Source of the DNA: DASULK01 sp036381835
GTDB taxonomy: Bacteria > Actinomycetota > Actinomycetes > Mycobacteriales > Micromonosporaceae
DNA: 39,692 bases
Reading direction: 5' to 3'
NCBI GenBank assembly: GCA_036381835.1
Contig: DASVCA010000123.1
Location: forward strand, 1 to 39,692
Below the pieces are notes generated by a model, which saw only the letters and a list, made by a program, of their open reading frames with translations, did no database searches and had not been told where the DNA came from. This document shows positions 30,211 to 38,089 of the stretch, piece by piece. How positions within the stretch are numbered: the stretch's first letter is position 1; each line of letters begins with the position of its first letter. The translations under genes and the position numbers were made by a program.

Positions 30211-31764
30211 ATGAACACCCCCCGCCCGGTCCTGGTAGTCGACTTCGGTGCCCAGTACGCGCAGCTGATCGCGCGTCGCGTGCGGGAAGCCAAGATCTAC
30301 TCGGAGATCGTCCCGCATACCATGCCGGTCGCCGAGCTGCTCGCCCGGGAGCCGGCCGCGATCATCCTGTCCGGCGGGCCGGCCAGCGTCTACGAGCCGG
30401 GCGCGCCGCAGGTCGATCCCGCCCTGTTCGCCGCCGGGGTGCCGGTGCTCGGCATCTGCTACGGGTTCCAGGCGATGGCCCAGGCGCTCGGCGGCACCGT
30501 CGCGCGCACCGGGGCCGGCGAGTACGGGCGTACCCTGCTGCGGGTGCGGCCCGAGGCGGGTGTGCTGTTGCGTGACCTGCCGACTGAGCTGCCGGTGTGG
30601 ATGAGCCACGGGGTGTGTGTGACCGACGCGCCTCCCGGCTTCAAGGTGACCGCCGAGACCGCCGGGGCGCCGGTGGCGGCGTTCGAGGACGCCGTGAATC
30701 GACGGGCGGGATTGCAGTTCCATCCCGAGGTGATGCACACCGAGCACGGGCAGACGATGCTGACCCGGTTCCTCTACGACCTCGCCGGCATCGAACCCAC
30801 CTGGACGCCCGCCAACATCATCGAGGAGCAGGTGGCCCGCATCCGGGCTCAGGTCGGTGACAAGGAGGTCATCTGCGGACTGTCCGGGGGAGTCGATTCC
30901 GCGGTGGCCGCCGCGCTCGTGCACCGGGCGGTCGGGGATCGGCTGACCTGTGTGTTCGTCGATCACGGCCTGCTGCGTGCCGGTGAGGCCGAGCAGGTGG
31001 AGAAGGACTACGTCGCCGCGACCGGCATCAAGCTTAAGGTGGTGGACGCCGCCGACCGGTTCCTCACGGCGCTGTCCGGTGTCACCGATCCGGAGCAGAA
31101 GCGCAAGATCATCGGGCACGAGTTCATCCGGGTGTTCGAGGCCGCCGCCCGGGAGATCGCCTCGGCGGGCGACGTCGAGTTCCTTGTGCAGGGCACGCTC
31201 TACCCGGATGTGGTGGAGTCGGGAGGCGGCAGCGGAACCGCCAACATCAAGTCCCACCACAACGTCGGCGGTCTCCCCGACGATCTGCGATTCTCGTTGA
31301 TCGAGCCGCTGCGGTCCCTGTTCAAGGACGAGGTTCGGGCGCTCGGGCTTGAGTTGGGCCTGCCGGAGAAGATGGTCTGGCGGCACCCGTTCCCCGGCCC
31401 CGGGCTGGCCATCCGCATCATCGGCGAGGTGACCCGGGAGCGCCTCGAGGTGCTGCGCGCCGCGGACCTGATCGCCCGCGAGGAGTTGACCGCAGCCGGG
31501 TTGGATCGCGAGGTCTGGCAGTTCCCGGTGGTGCTGCTCGCCGATGTGCGCAGCGTGGGCGTGCAGGGCGACGGGCGTACCTACGGGCACCCGGTCGTGC
31601 TCCGCCCGGTGTCGAGCGAGGACGCGATGACGGCGGACTGGTCGCGTCTGCCGTACGACCTGATCGCGCGGATCTCGAACCGGATCACCAACGAGGTGCC
31701 CGAGGTCAACCGGGTGGTGCTGGACGTGACCAGCAAGCCGCCCGGAACCATCGAGTGGGAGTAG
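30211..31764 (+). CDS. guaA: GMP synthase (glutamine-hydrolysing)
   Basis: Converts XMP to GMP with glutamine and ATP. 517 residues: an N-terminal class I glutaminase with GICYGFQAMAQ (the catalytic Cys) and the His-Glu pair in FHPEV. An N-type ATP pyrophosphatase domain with the P-loop SGGVDSAVAA follows, then the C-terminal dimerisation domain ending VTSKPPGTIEWE. The open frame begins at 30172, but the family start MNTPRPVLVVDFGAQYAQ is at the ATG 30211, supported by the spaced TAGGCT. It completes the GMP arm begun by guaB about 7 kb upstream, as in M. tuberculosis. Confidence 0.98.
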   Translation: MNTPRPVLVVDFGAQYAQLIARRVREAKIYSEIVPHTMPVAELLAREPAAIILSGGPASVYEPGAPQVDPALFAAGVPVLGICYGFQAMAQALGGTVARTGAGEYGRTLLRVRPEAGVLLRDLPTELPVWMSHGVCVTDAPPGFKVTAETAGAPVAAFEDAVNRRAGLQFHPEVMHTEHGQTMLTRFLYDLAGIEPTWTPANIIEEQVARIRAQVGDKEVICGLSGGVDSAVAAALVHRAVGDRLTCVFVDHGLLRAGEAEQVEKDYVAATGIKLKVVDAADRFLTALSGVTDPEQKRKIIGHEFIRVFEAAAREIASAGDVEFLVQGTLYPDVVESGGGSGTANIKSHHNVGGLPDDLRFSLIEPLRSLFKDEVRALGLELGLPEKMVWRHPFPGPGLAIRIIGEVTRERLEVLRAADLIAREELTAAGLDREVWQFPVVLLADVRSVGVQGDGRTYGHPVVLRPVSSEDAMTADWSRLPYDLIARISNRITNEVPEVNRVVLDVTSKPPGTIEWE

Positions 31765-31780
31765 CGGCCGGGTATTTTCC

Positions 31781-31803
31781 TTCCGATACGGTCATGATCG
31801 GAA
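31781..31803. repeat. inverted repeat after guaA
   Basis: TTCCGAT / ATCGGAA with a 9-base loop in an AT-rich 102-base gap between guaA and the first Nudix gene. A TTGACA lies at 31819-31824, but no suitably spaced -10 follows. It could be a terminator or an operator. Confidence 0.5.
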
Positions 31804-31866
31804 CAGATTGTCGTTATTTTGACACTGGTTTTAGCCGATCGCCCGATTAGGGAAGAATAAGCTCCC

Positions 31867-32817
31867 GTGACCCCCGCACTGGAGCCCATCCGCCGGATCG
31901 CCGCCTACGCCGTCTGCACCGACGCCGAGGGTCGGGTGCTGTTGGTTCGCGCCTCCGCCCGCTCCGGCACACCCGGGGTCTGGTCTCTGCCGGGTGGAGC
32001 CGTAGACCACGGCGAGGACCCGAATCACACGGTCGTCCGGGAGACCGCGGCGGAGACCGGCCTGTCGGTCACGGTGACCGGGTTGCGCGACGTACTCGCC
32101 GACATGCGCGCGCTGCCCCATCGGGGAGTGACCATTCACACCGACCGGCTGATCTACCGGGTCGCGGTCCGCGGCGGGCGCATCTGCGACCGAGCCGGCG
32201 GTCACCCGACCGATCTGGTCGCCTGGCACACCTTGGACGAGGCCAAAGGGCTACCGCTGCGTCCGTTCACCGCGATCGCCCTGGGGCTGCCACCCGACTC
32301 GATCGATCTGCGTCCTGACGAGCCACCGGACTTCCCGTCGTTCCACATCGTGCCCGGACCGGACGGACTGCATCGAGCACAGCGTTTCGCGGCCTATGCG
32401 ATCGCCACCGACCCCGCCGGACGGGTGCTGCTGACCCGTGTCGCGGACGGCTATCCGGGGGCGGGCCGCTGGCATCTCCCGGGCGGCGGCACCGACTTCG
32501 GGGAGCAGCCCGCTGAGGCGCTGATCCGCGAACTGGCCGAGGAAACCGGGCAGCGAGGTCACGTCGTCGAGTTGCTGGGGGTGGCCAGCCATCGGGACGC
32601 CGCCTCGCTGGGTCCCGAGGGCTATCCCATCGACTGGCACGGGGTACGCGCCTTCTACCGCGTGGCGGTCGAACACCCGCTGCCGCCCACGGTACGAGAC
32701 GCCGGGGGATCCACCGCGGAGTCCCGTTGGTTCACACCGGCGGAGCTCGCCGCGCTGTCCGCCGACCGGCTCACCGAGGTCACCGCCGAGGCGATCGAGG
32801 CCGCGCACCTGCGCTGA
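31867..32817 (+). CDS. double-Nudix-domain hydrolase, copy 1
   Basis: 316 residues made of two Nudix domains. The C-terminal domain has a full Nudix box (GGGTDFGEQP... RELAEETG) and should bind metal and hydrolyse a nucleoside-diphosphate-linked compound. The N-terminal box (residues 44-66) keeps G-x5-E and RE but has Ala62 in place of the first Glu of EE, so its activity is doubtful. The repeated sequence RFAAYAIATD / RIAAYAVCTD shows internal duplication. The GTG at 31867 is preceded by AGGGAAGA at a long spacing. A paralogue of the same architecture follows. Substrate unknown. Confidence 0.87.
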   Translation: MTPALEPIRRIAAYAVCTDAEGRVLLVRASARSGTPGVWSLPGGAVDHGEDPNHTVVRETAAETGLSVTVTGLRDVLADMRALPHRGVTIHTDRLIYRVAVRGGRICDRAGGHPTDLVAWHTLDEAKGLPLRPFTAIALGLPPDSIDLRPDEPPDFPSFHIVPGPDGLHRAQRFAAYAIATDPAGRVLLTRVADGYPGAGRWHLPGGGTDFGEQPAEALIRELAEETGQRGHVVELLGVASHRDAASLGPEGYPIDWHGVRAFYRVAVEHPLPPTVRDAGGSTAESRWFTPAELAALSADRLTEVTAEAIEAAHLR

Positions 32818-32838
32818 CCTGAACGGATCGGGCAGCGC

Positions 32839-32844
32839 TATCGT
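32839..32844 (+). promoter_or_regulatory. possible -10 element before Nudix copy 2
   Basis: TATCGT matches TANNNT and would start transcription about 43 bases before the GTG at 32894. Weak, no -35. Confidence 0.2.
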
Positions 32845-32893
32845 CGTGGCGGGCCGGAACCGCCGGCCGACCACTTCATCCGACGGGGGACAG

Positions 32894-33793
32894 GTGCAGC
32901 GGTGGCGGAGAATCGGCGCGTACGGGCTCTGTCGCGACGGTGATCGCGTACTGCTGGTCCGGGCCGCGCCGCTCGCTGACTTCCCCGGCGTATGGCAGTT
33001 GCCGGGCGGAACCCTGCGACACGGTGAGCACCCCGCCGCGGCGGTGATGCGCAAGGTCGCCCAGGAGACCGGGCTGCGCGTCGCCGCCGTCGGCCCCCGA
33101 GCGGTGGTCGCCGACGTGCTCACCCTGCCCGCCGCCGCACTGCACACCGATCGCATCGTCTTCGACGTCCGCCTGCGCGGCGGGTGCCTTCGCGCGCCCA
33201 CCGGGATGATCGACGAGATCGCCTGGGTGCCCGCGCACGAGTTGCCCGGGCTGCCGATGATGCCGTTCACCGCGGACCTGCTGGGGGTGCCCGTCACCGC
33301 ACTGTCGGAGCCGGTGACCAGTCTTCGGGAGCCTCCCCGGCCGCGGCCGGATCGAGGGCAGCGGTTCGCCGCGTACGGGCTGGTGACCGACCGGGCGGGC
33401 CGGGTGCTTCTCAGTCTGATCGCACCCGGCTATCCGGGTGCCGGCCGCTGGCACCTGCCCGGCGGGGGCACCGACCACGGCGAGCAGCCCACGGCGGGGC
33501 TGTTGCGGGAACTGATCGAGGAAACCGGCCAGCTGGGTCGGGTGACCGGACTGGTGGACGTGTCGAGCCATCGCAATCCGAGCGCCCTCGGCCCCGAGGG
33601 GCGACCGATCGACTGGCACGCCGTGCGGGCGATCTACCGGGTCGTGGTGGACGCACCCACCGAAGCCGCTGTGACGGAGATCACTGGCGGGTCGACCGCC
33701 GCCGCGCGATGGTTCGATCAGGCCGCGACGGCGGGACTGCGGCTGACTCCGGTCGCCGCCGCTGCCCTGGCGAAGTTGCGCGACGAGGCGTGA
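32894..33793 (+). CDS. double-Nudix-domain hydrolase, copy 2
   Basis: 299 residues, same two-domain layout as the preceding gene, clearly a paralogue (GYPGAGRWHLPGGGTD is identical in both). The C-terminal box is complete (RELIEETG). The N-terminal box (39-61) reads RKVAQETG where REUXEE is expected, losing two of three metal-ligand Glu residues, so that domain is probably non-catalytic and may serve in dimerisation or substrate binding. The frame starts at GTG 32846, but a possible -10 lies just before it; the GTG at 32894 with GGGGGA upstream aligns with the first residues of copy 1. Confidence 0.85.
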   Translation: MQRWRRIGAYGLCRDGDRVLLVRAAPLADFPGVWQLPGGTLRHGEHPAAAVMRKVAQETGLRVAAVGPRAVVADVLTLPAAALHTDRIVFDVRLRGGCLRAPTGMIDEIAWVPAHELPGLPMMPFTADLLGVPVTALSEPVTSLREPPRPRPDRGQRFAAYGLVTDRAGRVLLSLIAPGYPGAGRWHLPGGGTDHGEQPTAGLLRELIEETGQLGRVTGLVDVSSHRNPSALGPEGRPIDWHAVRAIYRVVVDAPTEAAVTEITGGSTAAARWFDQAATAGLRLTPVAAAALAKLRDEA

Positions 33794-34255
33794 ACAGGGT
33801 GAGCGGCCCCAGGCCCCGCGGGTGGGCTTCGACGCCGGCAGGCAGCGGACCGAAGACGATCCCGCTATCGCCAAGGGGCTTCCCTCTGTGGGATCGTGTA
33901 GGCCGCGATGGTCGCCGGTGGCCAATTGGGATCCGGCACCACAAATCGGTAGCCCGCCGCAGGCGGGTACGAGAGTCTGGGTGATGGAGGGACCGTGCCG
34001 AGAGCCCCATGGCGCCGGCGCGCTACGGACAGCCCACGGCCCGCGGGCCGCCGCTGGGCGGGTCGGCTGCGCAACAGCGGTGCGTTTGCCAGGCAGGTGT
34101 TGCTGGTTCAGGTGGGGCGTCGCCGACACCGGTCGCCGGGGATGGCTGTCGGAAGCGAGTACCACCAACCGACGCTCACCAGTGGCGGCCACCCGTACGA
34201 TCCGTACCGGGTACGGACCGCTGAGATCACCTCGGTCGCCTCGGAAGGCCCGGCC
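33794..34255. other. 462-base stretch without a recognisable gene
   Basis: No open frame here resembles a known protein, and codon usage is unlike the neighbours. It holds a CCCGCC-GCA-GGCGGG hairpin (33953-33967), possibly a terminator for the Nudix pair, and a 14-base palindrome CGGCCCGCGGGCCG (34037-34050). A minus-strand fragment around 33865-33990 reads GYRFVVPDPNWPPA, faintly like Pro-rich NWP segments of actinomycete proteins, perhaps a remnant. The pssA promoter should lie near the right end. Confidence 0.5.
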
Positions 34256-34981
34256 ATGCAGCCGCCCGTCGAGGCGGAACCGCCCACAACGGTCACGCTG
34301 TTCCCCGGCCAGCGCACCCTGCCACAGATGATCAAATTCGGGCTGGTCAACGCGTGCACCATCGGTAGCCTCACCCTGGGCCTGTTCGCGATATTCCTGG
34401 CCATGCGCGGCGAGGTGCAGTACGCGGCCTTCTGCCTGATCGCGTGCGTGATATTCGACGGCCTCGACGGCGCTCTGGCGCGGAGGTTCGGGGTATCGAG
34501 CCCCTTCGGCGCGCAGATGGACTCGCTCGCCGACATGTGCTCCTTCGGCCTCGCCGCCCCGGTAGTGGTCTACGCCTCCCTGACCGGCTCGGTGCCGCCG
34601 GCGCTCGCCGCGGTCGCCTGCGCCCTGGTCGCAGCCTGCGCGGCGATCCGGCTGGCGCGGTTCAACATCTCACCCAAGGACGGGCGGTTCTTCTCCGGCG
34701 TGCCGACCACCATGGCGGCCGCGGTGCTCGCGCTCACCGTGGTGATCGGTCTGCCGGTGTCCGGCGGCGTGCAGATCGCCGGGATGGCGCTGCTGGCGGT
34801 GGCGATGGTGTCCAGCTTCCCGTACGCCAAGCTGGCTCGCCTGATCAAGCTGCCTCCGTGGGTCTGGCTGCTGCCGCTCGCCGGGCTGATGATCGACGTT
34901 CGGCTCACCTTCACCCTGATCGTCGCGGTGTACCTGGCCAGCGGGCCGGTGCTCTGGCTGCACCAGCGCCGCCTGGTCTAG
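34256..34981 (+). CDS. pssA: CDP-diacylglycerol-serine O-phosphatidyltransferase
   Basis: Membrane enzyme joining serine to CDP-diacylglycerol to give phosphatidylserine. The CDP-alcohol phosphotransferase motif D-G-x2-A-R-x8-G-x3-D-x3-D is present as DGALARRFG...G..MDSLAD. Several hydrophobic helices follow, and IRLARFN and KDGRFFSGVPTTMAA are typical of PssA. The frame extends to 33995, but GGAAGG at 34243-34248 is seven bases before the ATG at 34256, giving 241 residues. Its product is the substrate of psd, which here lies convergent, 19 bases away, rather than upstream on the same strand as in M. tuberculosis. Confidence 0.93.
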   Translation: MQPPVEAEPPTTVTLFPGQRTLPQMIKFGLVNACTIGSLTLGLFAIFLAMRGEVQYAAFCLIACVIFDGLDGALARRFGVSSPFGAQMDSLADMCSFGLAAPVVVYASLTGSVPPALAAVACALVAACAAIRLARFNISPKDGRFFSGVPTTMAAAVLALTVVIGLPVSGGVQIAGMALLAVAMVSSFPYAKLARLIKLPPWVWLLPLAGLMIDVRLTFTLIVAVYLASGPVLWLHQRRLV

Positions 34982-35000
34982 CCCCGGTCTGGCCCCGCGG

Positions 35001-36254
35001 TCAGCGCCAGCGGGCGATCACCGAGGTGCCCCCGGTGACCCGATCGCCCGGGGCGACCAGCGGTTCGACTGCGTCGGCGGGCAGGTAGACGTCGGTGCGC
35101 GAGCCGAATCGGATCAGCCCGAAGCGCTCACCCCGGGCGAGGAGTGATCCGACCGGGGCACGGTGCACGATCCGCCGGGCGATCAGGCCGGTTCGTTGCG
35201 CCACCACCACCCGACCGCGATCCGTCTCCAGCACGGTGTAGGCGGCGACGTTGTGCTCCGCTTCCGGGTTCATGGCCGGGGCGTACCCGCCGTCCTCGAC
35301 GAAGTAGTCGACCACCCGGCCGGCCACCGGCGAGCGGTTGACGTGCACGTCGAGTACCGACAGGAAGACCGCGACGCGGAGGAACTCCTCGTCGCCGAAG
35401 CGCTCATCGCGCAGGCGCTCCACAGACAGCACCCGGCCGTCGCTGGCCGCGACCACCGCGGTCTCGTCGGCCGGCACCTCGCGTACCGGATCCCGGAAGA
35501 ACGCGGCCACCGGCACCGCGGCCAGGGCGGGCAGCAGCCACCGCTTGGACCTCGGCCACCGGAGGCGGCTCAGGGCCGCGACTCCCAGGGCGATCCCGGC
35601 CGCGGCGACGCCGTTCGAGTCGATGTGCATGCGCCCGGTCAACGGGACGCTGGACGGACGGTCGACCGGCACCAGCCGGGTCGCCGCCGCCGGATCGGCC
35701 GCGCTGAAGCGCAGCCGATGCACCCGCACGGGCGGCTGGTTTCGTAGCACCAGGTCGGTGCCGACCCCGAACAGGGCCGCCTGCCGGTCGAGTTCAGCCG
35801 CCGCTCCCGGCGTGGTACCGGGTGCCGCGGGCACGGCCACGCACAGCACCCCGCCCTCGTTCAGATACTTCGTCAGCTCGCTCAGCATGGCTCGGGCCTC
35901 GTCCGCCCCGCCGGTCATCGGTTCGGCGAGCACCGCGATGTCGGCCGGCTCCGCCTCGGCGAGTGTCTCGACCACCCGCATCTGCTCGGCCCTCGACGGG
36001 TAACGGGCGGCGATACGATCTCTCAGCTCGGCTGCGGACGCCGATTCGGCGGGTACGACGGTGAGCGTGTCATCCGGCGCCAGCGCGTCGACGGCTGCGG
36101 CGAGCACGGCGGAGTCAACGGCCGCACCGATCACCAGCCCGATCTTCGGGCCACGGTGCCGGGCCAGTTCGATGGTGAGGGTACGCGCGGCGCGCACACC
36201 GAGGCGTACCGTACCGCCCAGCGCAGCAGTACGTCCGATGAAAGAGCTGGCCAT
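35001..36254 (-). CDS. psd: phosphatidylserine decarboxylase with extra N-terminal Rossmann-like domain
   Basis: Decarboxylates phosphatidylserine to phosphatidylethanolamine at the membrane. The PSD domain spans about 197-417: HIDSNGVAAAGI, a hydrophobic LLPALAAVPVAAFFRDP, SDGRV, FLSVLDVHVNR (conserved DVHVNR), AEHNVAAYTVL, and the self-cleavage site in RFGSRTDVYLP, where Ser385 becomes the pyruvoyl group. Residues 1-196 are extra: an alternating alpha/beta pattern (GLVIGAAVDSAVLAAAVDAL, TLTVVPAES, IAVLAEP, GGVLCVAVPA) resembling a SAM-methyltransferase or other Rossmann fold without a clear motif I. Most bacterial PSDs of this type are about 230 residues. GAGGAG seven bases before the ATG at 36254 fixes the start. 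Confidence 0.92.
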   Translation of the reverse strand: MASSFIGRTAALGGTVRLGVRAARTLTIELARHRGPKIGLVIGAAVDSAVLAAAVDALAPDDTLTVVPAESASAAELRDRIAARYPSRAEQMRVVETLAEAEPADIAVLAEPMTGGADEARAMLSELTKYLNEGGVLCVAVPAAPGTTPGAAAELDRQAALFGVGTDLVLRNQPPVRVHRLRFSAADPAAATRLVPVDRPSSVPLTGRMHIDSNGVAAAGIALGVAALSRLRWPRSKRWLLPALAAVPVAAFFRDPVREVPADETAVVAASDGRVLSVERLRDERFGDEEFLRVAVFLSVLDVHVNRSPVAGRVVDYFVEDGGYAPAMNPEAEHNVAAYTVLETDRGRVVVAQRTGLIARRIVHRAPVGSLLARGERFGLIRFGSRTDVYLPADAVEPLVAPGDRVTGGTSVIARWR

Positions 36255-36423
36255 CTGGGGACTCCTCGCTGGTGAGCACGAACGGGCGCGTGCCCGCGGC
36301 ACGATGCGCCCGGCGGGCGACTGTTTCCCGTCGCCAGCATAGGCGTCCTTGCTCGGGGATGGTGCTCCCACCATCCCGCGTGGCGCGTCGGTCGGCTACG
36401 GCCGCTGACCGCCTCGGCCCGGC

Positions 36424-36705
36424 TCACGGATCGATCGACTCGCCTGCGGCCGTCGGCCCGGCGGGCCCCGTGGTCGTCGCTTTCCCGGCAGTCGGCGGCT
36501 GCGGTGCCTCGGCCGGTGCGGCCTGGCTCGTGCGCACCGCGCCGACCAGACCGAGGACACCGAGCAGGATCAGCGCGGCCGCGACGAACCAGCCGATCCC
36601 CGGTAGCGTCAGGTGGACGACGCGGGCCAACAGCCACCACGCCGCGATGGCCAGGAAGAGCAGCGAAAAGGTGAGGGACACCCCGTCGGTGCGGTGCGGC
36701 TTCAA
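36424..36705 (-). CDS. small two-helix membrane protein
   Basis: 93-residue protein with two predicted transmembrane helices (about 11-31 and 36-56) and a disordered Ala/Pro/Thr tail. The start is TTG at 36705, which overlaps the stop of the upstream PspC gene (TTGA); GGAGG seven bases upstream supports it. Tight coupling to a PspC-domain gene suggests it belongs to the same envelope module, but I recognise no named family. A 169-base gap separates it from psd on the same strand, so psd probably has its own promoter. Confidence 0.7.
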   Translation of the reverse strand: MKPHRTDGVSLTFSLLFLAIAAWWLLARVVHLTLPGIGWFVAAALILLGVLGLVGAVRTSQAAPAEAPQPPTAGKATTTGPAGPTAAGESIDP

Positions 36706-38003
36706 CGGCGTACCTCCAGGTATCCGGCGTGGATTTTGAGCGCGAGTCGCAGGTTTCCGCCGCCCGGTCCGTCCGGGCCGACGTCGGTGACCCGGGTGGT
36801 GTTGCCGAGCCCGTTCCAAGGCGTGCCGAACAGTTGCGCCGAGCCGAGGTTCACCTCGGTCTGCGCGGTCACGTCCACGTCGGGCGGCACGATCACCGTC
36901 ACGTGGCCGGCGGTGACCTCGACGGTGACGTGCGCCTCCCGGTCGGTGAAGTCGACCTGGGTCAGGTCGAGCGTGGCCTGGCCGAAGCTGCTCTTGTAAT
37001 GCGCGGCCAGATCGTCGTACCCGGTCGGCTGCCACACGATCGGGCCCGGGCGGTAGCCCCGCGACTCGACTGCCGGGTGGTAGGCGTGCGACTCGACGAC
37101 GGTGGCGACGCCCAGCCCGAACGACACCGCCAGGCCGAGGGCGATGAGCCACCGGGCCCGACCGAACCAACTGCCGACCAAGAGGCCGAACGCGATGACG
37201 AGCAGCGCCACGACGAAGTAGGCCGACACTCGTACGTCGATCACCGCGGCGAGGTCGAGCATCGCGACCACGCCGATGGCCACGAAGATCATCGAGACGG
37301 TGGCGGCACCGAGCGGGGAACGGTGGTGCGGTCGGGCGGCCGGGGTCGGCTGCGGCGGGACGGGTGGCGGGAATCGGGGCGGGTACGGACCCGGCGCGGC
37401 CTGCGGATGACCGGGTGGTGGTGCCGGATACGGGCCGTGGGGGGCGAACGGGGCGCGGTAGCCGCCGGTCTGCTGGGGCGGGCCGCTTGCCGTCCTGCTC
37501 GGGGGCGCGACAGTGGGATGTGTCGGGGAGCTGCGATTGACCAGGAGGATGCTGCCCGCGATGATCGCCGCCGCGAGCAGCACCACTCGGAACTGGTCGG
37601 TGAGGACGAACCCGAGCAGGATCGCCACGAGGATCCCGAGCAGGAGTGTGGTCACCGGGGACATGCTCGACCGGCCTCGTCCCAGCAGCGCCTCCACCGG
37701 CGAGGCGCTGTCGCCTTCGGCAGGTATGAGCAGCCAGGCGGCGAGATAGATGAGGACGCCGATGCCGCCGAGGAAGCCGAGCACGGCCAGCAGCACCCGC
37801 CAGAAGACGGGATCGGTGTTGGTGGCGCGCCCGATCGCCGCGCACACCCCGGCCAGATGGCGTCCCTCGATCGGTCGTACCAGGCCGTATCGGACGGCGA
37901 AGGCGCTGTCATCGGCCGGTGGCGGGCCGGCCGGGGGAGGGTCGGCCGCCGGTGGATTGCCGGGCGAGGTGCCAGCGGCGGTCTCCCGAGCATCGTCGGT
38001 CAT
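36702..38003 (-). CDS. PspC-domain membrane protein with LiaF/toast-rack-like C-terminus
   Basis: 433 residues. A Pro-rich acidic N-terminus leads to a PspC domain (about 35-100: GLVRPIEGRHLAGVCAAIGR, then FWRVLLAVLGFLGGIGVLIYLAAWLLIP). Two more helices follow, then a Pro/Gly-rich cytosolic-type linker, three or so further helices, and a C-terminal beta-rich domain with repeated short strands (LDLTQVDFTD, VTVEVTAGHVTVIVPPDV) like the LiaF/DUF-type toast-rack fold. Such proteins are linked to sensing membrane stress. The frame reaches 38105, but AGGA seven bases before the ATG at 38003 and the divergent kinase promoter region support the shorter form. Confidence 0.82.
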   Translation of the reverse strand: MTDDARETAAGTSPGNPPAADPPPAGPPPADDSAFAVRYGLVRPIEGRHLAGVCAAIGRATNTDPVFWRVLLAVLGFLGGIGVLIYLAAWLLIPAEGDSASPVEALLGRGRSSMSPVTTLLLGILVAILLGFVLTDQFRVVLLAAAIIAGSILLVNRSSPTHPTVAPPSRTASGPPQQTGGYRAPFAPHGPYPAPPPGHPQAAPGPYPPRFPPPVPPQPTPAARPHHRSPLGAATVSMIFVAIGVVAMLDLAAVIDVRVSAYFVVALLVIAFGLLVGSWFGRARWLIALGLAVSFGLGVATVVESHAYHPAVESRGYRPGPIVWQPTGYDDLAAHYKSSFGQATLDLTQVDFTDREAHVTVEVTAGHVTVIVPPDVDVTAQTEVNLGSAQLFGTPWNGLGNTTRVTDVGPDGPGGGNLRLALKIHAGYLEVRR

Positions 38004-38089
38004 GTTCAGATCCTGACCCGCCCGGCCGCCGGCGGCCTCCGGCACCGACCCTGAGCCCACCCTGAGATTCGCCGTCGCAAGGTCGGGGG

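Noticed and set aside
31819..31824. Perfect TTGACA as promoter -35 for the first Nudix gene
   Set aside because: No TANNNT element occurs 16-19 bases downstream, so it was not listed as a promoter.
33822..34331. 169-codon plus-strand open frame in the gap before pssA
   Set aside because: It runs into pssA in another frame, has unusual composition and no recognisable similarity or ribosome site.
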